This document shows positions 61,657 to 64,000 of a stretch of DNA of 64,000 nt, piece by piece. Numbering within the stretch: the stretch's first letter is position 1; every line of letters begins with the position of its first letter. A program made the translations under genes and the position numbers. The notes below the pieces were generated by a model, which was not told the DNA's origin, did not search any database, and saw only the letters and a list, made by a program, of their open reading frames with translations. This DNA is from Heliocidaris erythrogramma. Lineage: Eukaryota > Echinodermata > Echinoidea > Camarodonta > Echinometridae. Where the stretch lies: assembly GCA_025617745.1 (NCBI GenBank), contig CM046856.1, forward strand, positions 34,404,208-34,468,207. The letters are read 5' to 3'.

Positions 61657-62040
61657 GTTGCTGATCCTTTTTTCAAGAATTATGATATTTTCATGGACAC
61701 ATGTTCTAACAACTTTGCTGTATTATATTTATCATGTCATGTTTCTTTATATTTTGTTTATGTGAAACGGGAAAAAAAGAATTTAAAAAAAATTATCATT
61801 ATTATTATTATCATTATATTATAATTATTATAATTGTTATTATCATTATTATTATCATCATCATCATCATCATCATTATCACCGTTCATCCGATCAACAA
61901 TGTTATCTGATCAGCCCGAACTACATTGCCAGTTAAGTTCGAATCTGTTTCCTTTTTCTTTTCTTTTTCCGCTTAGTACAGGCTTTTGATAATTCCACAA
62001 ATTATAATATTTGTATAATTATGATACACTTCCCCCTTCC
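60801..62040. other. Gene-free DNA with CAT/ATT microsatellites
   Basis: (CAT)n/(CCA)n at about 61500-61592, (TTA)n at 61621-61657 and (ATT/ATC)n at 61793-61880. No exon chain. Confidence 0.6.
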
Positions 62041-62043
62041 TGG

Positions 62044-62213
62044 TACAGAAGTCCGGCTACGCCATGGGAGACTTGTGCACTGCATTTAAATGTTAGCGCC
62101 CCCGTTTTGGGGATATGTGGAAGAACTCTAATATGCACCTGTTCTCGCCGCGGCGTGCGATGTAATATGAGTTGTCGCTCAGAATTTAAATGCCCTCTTT
62201 TTCTTTTGGTAAG
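62044..62213 (+). pseudogene. Candidate Cys-rich coding fragment
   Basis: An open stretch between a weak acceptor (CCTGGTACAG) and a donor-like TTTTG/GTAAGAG encodes CGRTLICTCSRRGVRC and NMSCRSEFKCP. The pattern C-x-C-x3-G-x2-C-x3-C resembles the short Cys-rich tail found at the end of some transposon-encoded proteins. No neighbouring exon supports it; it is probably a transposon remnant, if coding at all. Confidence 0.25.
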
Positions 62214-62567
62214 AGATCGTCGCTGAACGTGCACTGCACAACGAACGGGCGGGGTTCAAGTTCAGTCAAATATCAACGTTAAACCAGGTGCTGCCATTTA
62301 CGATGCGAGACGAAAAAAGTCTGAGACATGACCGAATTCAGTTTCAAAGAAAAGTATTTTTGAGACAACTACTGAGGTGAATACAGGCGAAATAGATAGC
62401 GAATAAATGTCACTGATGTGTTCTGTTCTACTAGCAAACGAGAATTCTCAATATTATTACTGCTATGGAGCTGGAAAAGACAGCCCATCGTAAATCAGTA
62501 TCTGCATGCTTTATTCAGACAACAGCGTTCCAGTTCAGTCAATAGCCATTCGAAGAACGCTGGTAAT

Positions 62568-62640
62568 CCCCCCCCCCCCCCCACAAAAATCAACAACAAA
62601 CAAACAAACAACAAAACAAAACAACAACAACAACAAAAAC
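62568..62640. repeat. C-run followed by CAA-rich repeat
   Basis: 15-nt C homopolymer (62568-62582), then AACAAACAAACAAACAACAA and further CAA units. Confidence 0.9.
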
Positions 62641-63034
62641 CCCGTTAGATTTCTTTGATTTTACTTGATAAAATACTTGCAGGAAGATACTAACATTTCC
62701 AGGTTGCTGTGACTTCTTAAAAAATCTCTCTGAGTGTAATATCAAACAAATGAGAGGAAAAGATAGGCCTAATTCAATTCTAGCTAGGATGTACATTTCC
62801 TCGGAAATGAGTTCACGTAAAGGACTAATACCACAGTCACACCAACAAGACCATGAAGACCGACGCCAAACCGACAACAGACCGAACAAAAAATTGCATT
62901 GCCACCAATGGCCAAGAATCGATCGGTTTTGGAGTCGGCGTGGGATCGGTTTCGCAGTGTGACTGGGGTATTACGAACAGCTGTATGGATATATGTATTA
63001 ATATTGTACGACTCACTGTGTGGTTCCGCACTGA

Positions 63035-63218
63035 CTAATGGGGTGTTGCAAGAAAGTTGCAATCAATTGCAAATTGTAAAGCAAATTAGAACTACCATTC
63101 TGAATGGTTCAGGGTCTGCCCATTCAAGAAGATGCGCTTGCAACAATGATTTTGATTGGTCAGTACCGATCAGTTGCAACTTGCAATCAATCGCAACTTT
63201 CTTGCAACACCCCATTAG
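63035..63218. mobile_element. MITE with GGGTGTTGCAAGAAAGTTGC ends
   Basis: CTAATGGGGTGTTGCAAGAA and TTCTTGCAACACCCCATTAG are perfect inverted ends, continuing AGTTGCAATCAATTGC / GATTGCAAGTTGCAACTG with gaps. TAA/TTA at the edges may be the target duplication. There is no frame. Confidence 0.92.
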
Positions 63219-64000
63219 ATAACCGTTATCCTCGATTTTTCCGATATGTATTTAATTTACACTAAACAGCTAAAATTCATCCTTGATGAATCATCTATAA
63301 TATATTTCATGCACATTAGACAAGTTTCATTCCAGTTTCTTTTTTTTTACGACGAGAAATGAAAAATAATCTTGAAGCGTGTAAAATTGCGTTTTTTTAT
63401 GAGACTTTGGCAATCAAGGCATATTGTTGAAAGACATCTTCAGAATTGATTTTCTATATACCTCAAGTTTTGTTTTGCATCGTTATGATCATAATATTTT
63501 GCCCTGATTAAGAAGTTGTTTGTCACTGCGTGAGTCTTTAAAACACAACAAAATAATTGGTTGATATTACTGCGAATGAATCTCTATTGTTTGTTGGAAC
63601 ATATTTCCTCGATATGGAAATCATTAAAGAAAATAACTAGATATATTTATGATTGATGGCTTCAGATGACAGCTATCAATCTTTTTTTTCAAAAAGGCAG
63701 CCATATATACTCATTAACATTGTACAGTAGTTGTACGGTGGAAGGCCACAAAGTGCTTCGTGGAAATATTAGGAAGCGAGGTCGGGCAAACTTGCTCAAT
63801 CTATTTACCCTGTAATCTAAAAAATATATATATATCCTCCAATGCCTTATCTTCTTCTCCATTTTTCCCATCTGTTGTATTTCCTCTTATACCTCGATCT
63901 ACTTCCTTACTAGAGATTTGTTTTCATTAATGATGTTTCTGCAATAATCAGTGCTAATTATTTTGTCATTTATCTGTTCTGGGTGATCCGAGCACATGTT
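63219..64000. other. No feature seen
   Basis: AT-rich sequence to the right edge. No exon or repeat copy recognised. Confidence 0.5.

Overview
This window looks like nuclear DNA from a marine invertebrate, most likely an echinoderm of the sea urchin type. The reasons are AT-rich sequence, introns with GT/AG borders, tRNA-headed SINEs, several foldback (MITE) families that I recognise from memory as common in echinoderm genomes, a Tc1/mariner transposon, and very many simple repeats. No database was searched, so the host assignment is an inference. Nothing prokaryotic is present: no operons, no CRISPR array, no rRNA.

Region 1 to 10.2 kb holds the one convincing host gene, on the minus strand and running off the left edge. 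Eleven exons (10199 down to 133) join in a consistent phase into 584 codons. They encode a type II membrane protein: a basic cytoplasmic tail, one signal anchor, a linker, a complete S1 serine protease domain with the His/Asp/Ser triad and all five expected disulphides, then one half and five full LDL-receptor class A (LDLa) modules, each on its own phase 1-1 exon. The order membrane anchor - protease - LDLa is the reverse of the usual type II transmembrane serine protease. Three of the five full LDLa modules have lost cysteines I and III together, the primary specificity pocket is not trypsin-like, and a 48-bp minisatellite touches one splice donor.

Region 10.2 to 35 kb has no gene I can support. 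It carries SINE copies (one with a head resembling the 7SL/Alu domain), a 197-bp foldback element, CT/CA-rich blocks and a 198-bp tandem duplication. Region 35.1 to 39.4 kb is a cluster of transposons: a 610-bp long-arm foldback element, a 1692-bp Tc1-like element with intact inverted repeats and a DD34E transposase frame that lacks a start ATG, and a foldback element with a tRNA-like sequence inside it.

Region 39.4 to 64 kb is mostly non-coding: more MITEs, a four-copy 150-bp tandem array, a 1.4-kb 33-bp minisatellite, a 530-bp GTA tract, a 45-bp-arm palindrome and two or three isolated candidate exons. All sixteen C/G homopolymers of 11 nt or more that I counted read as C on the plus strand, a strand bias without an obvious cause.
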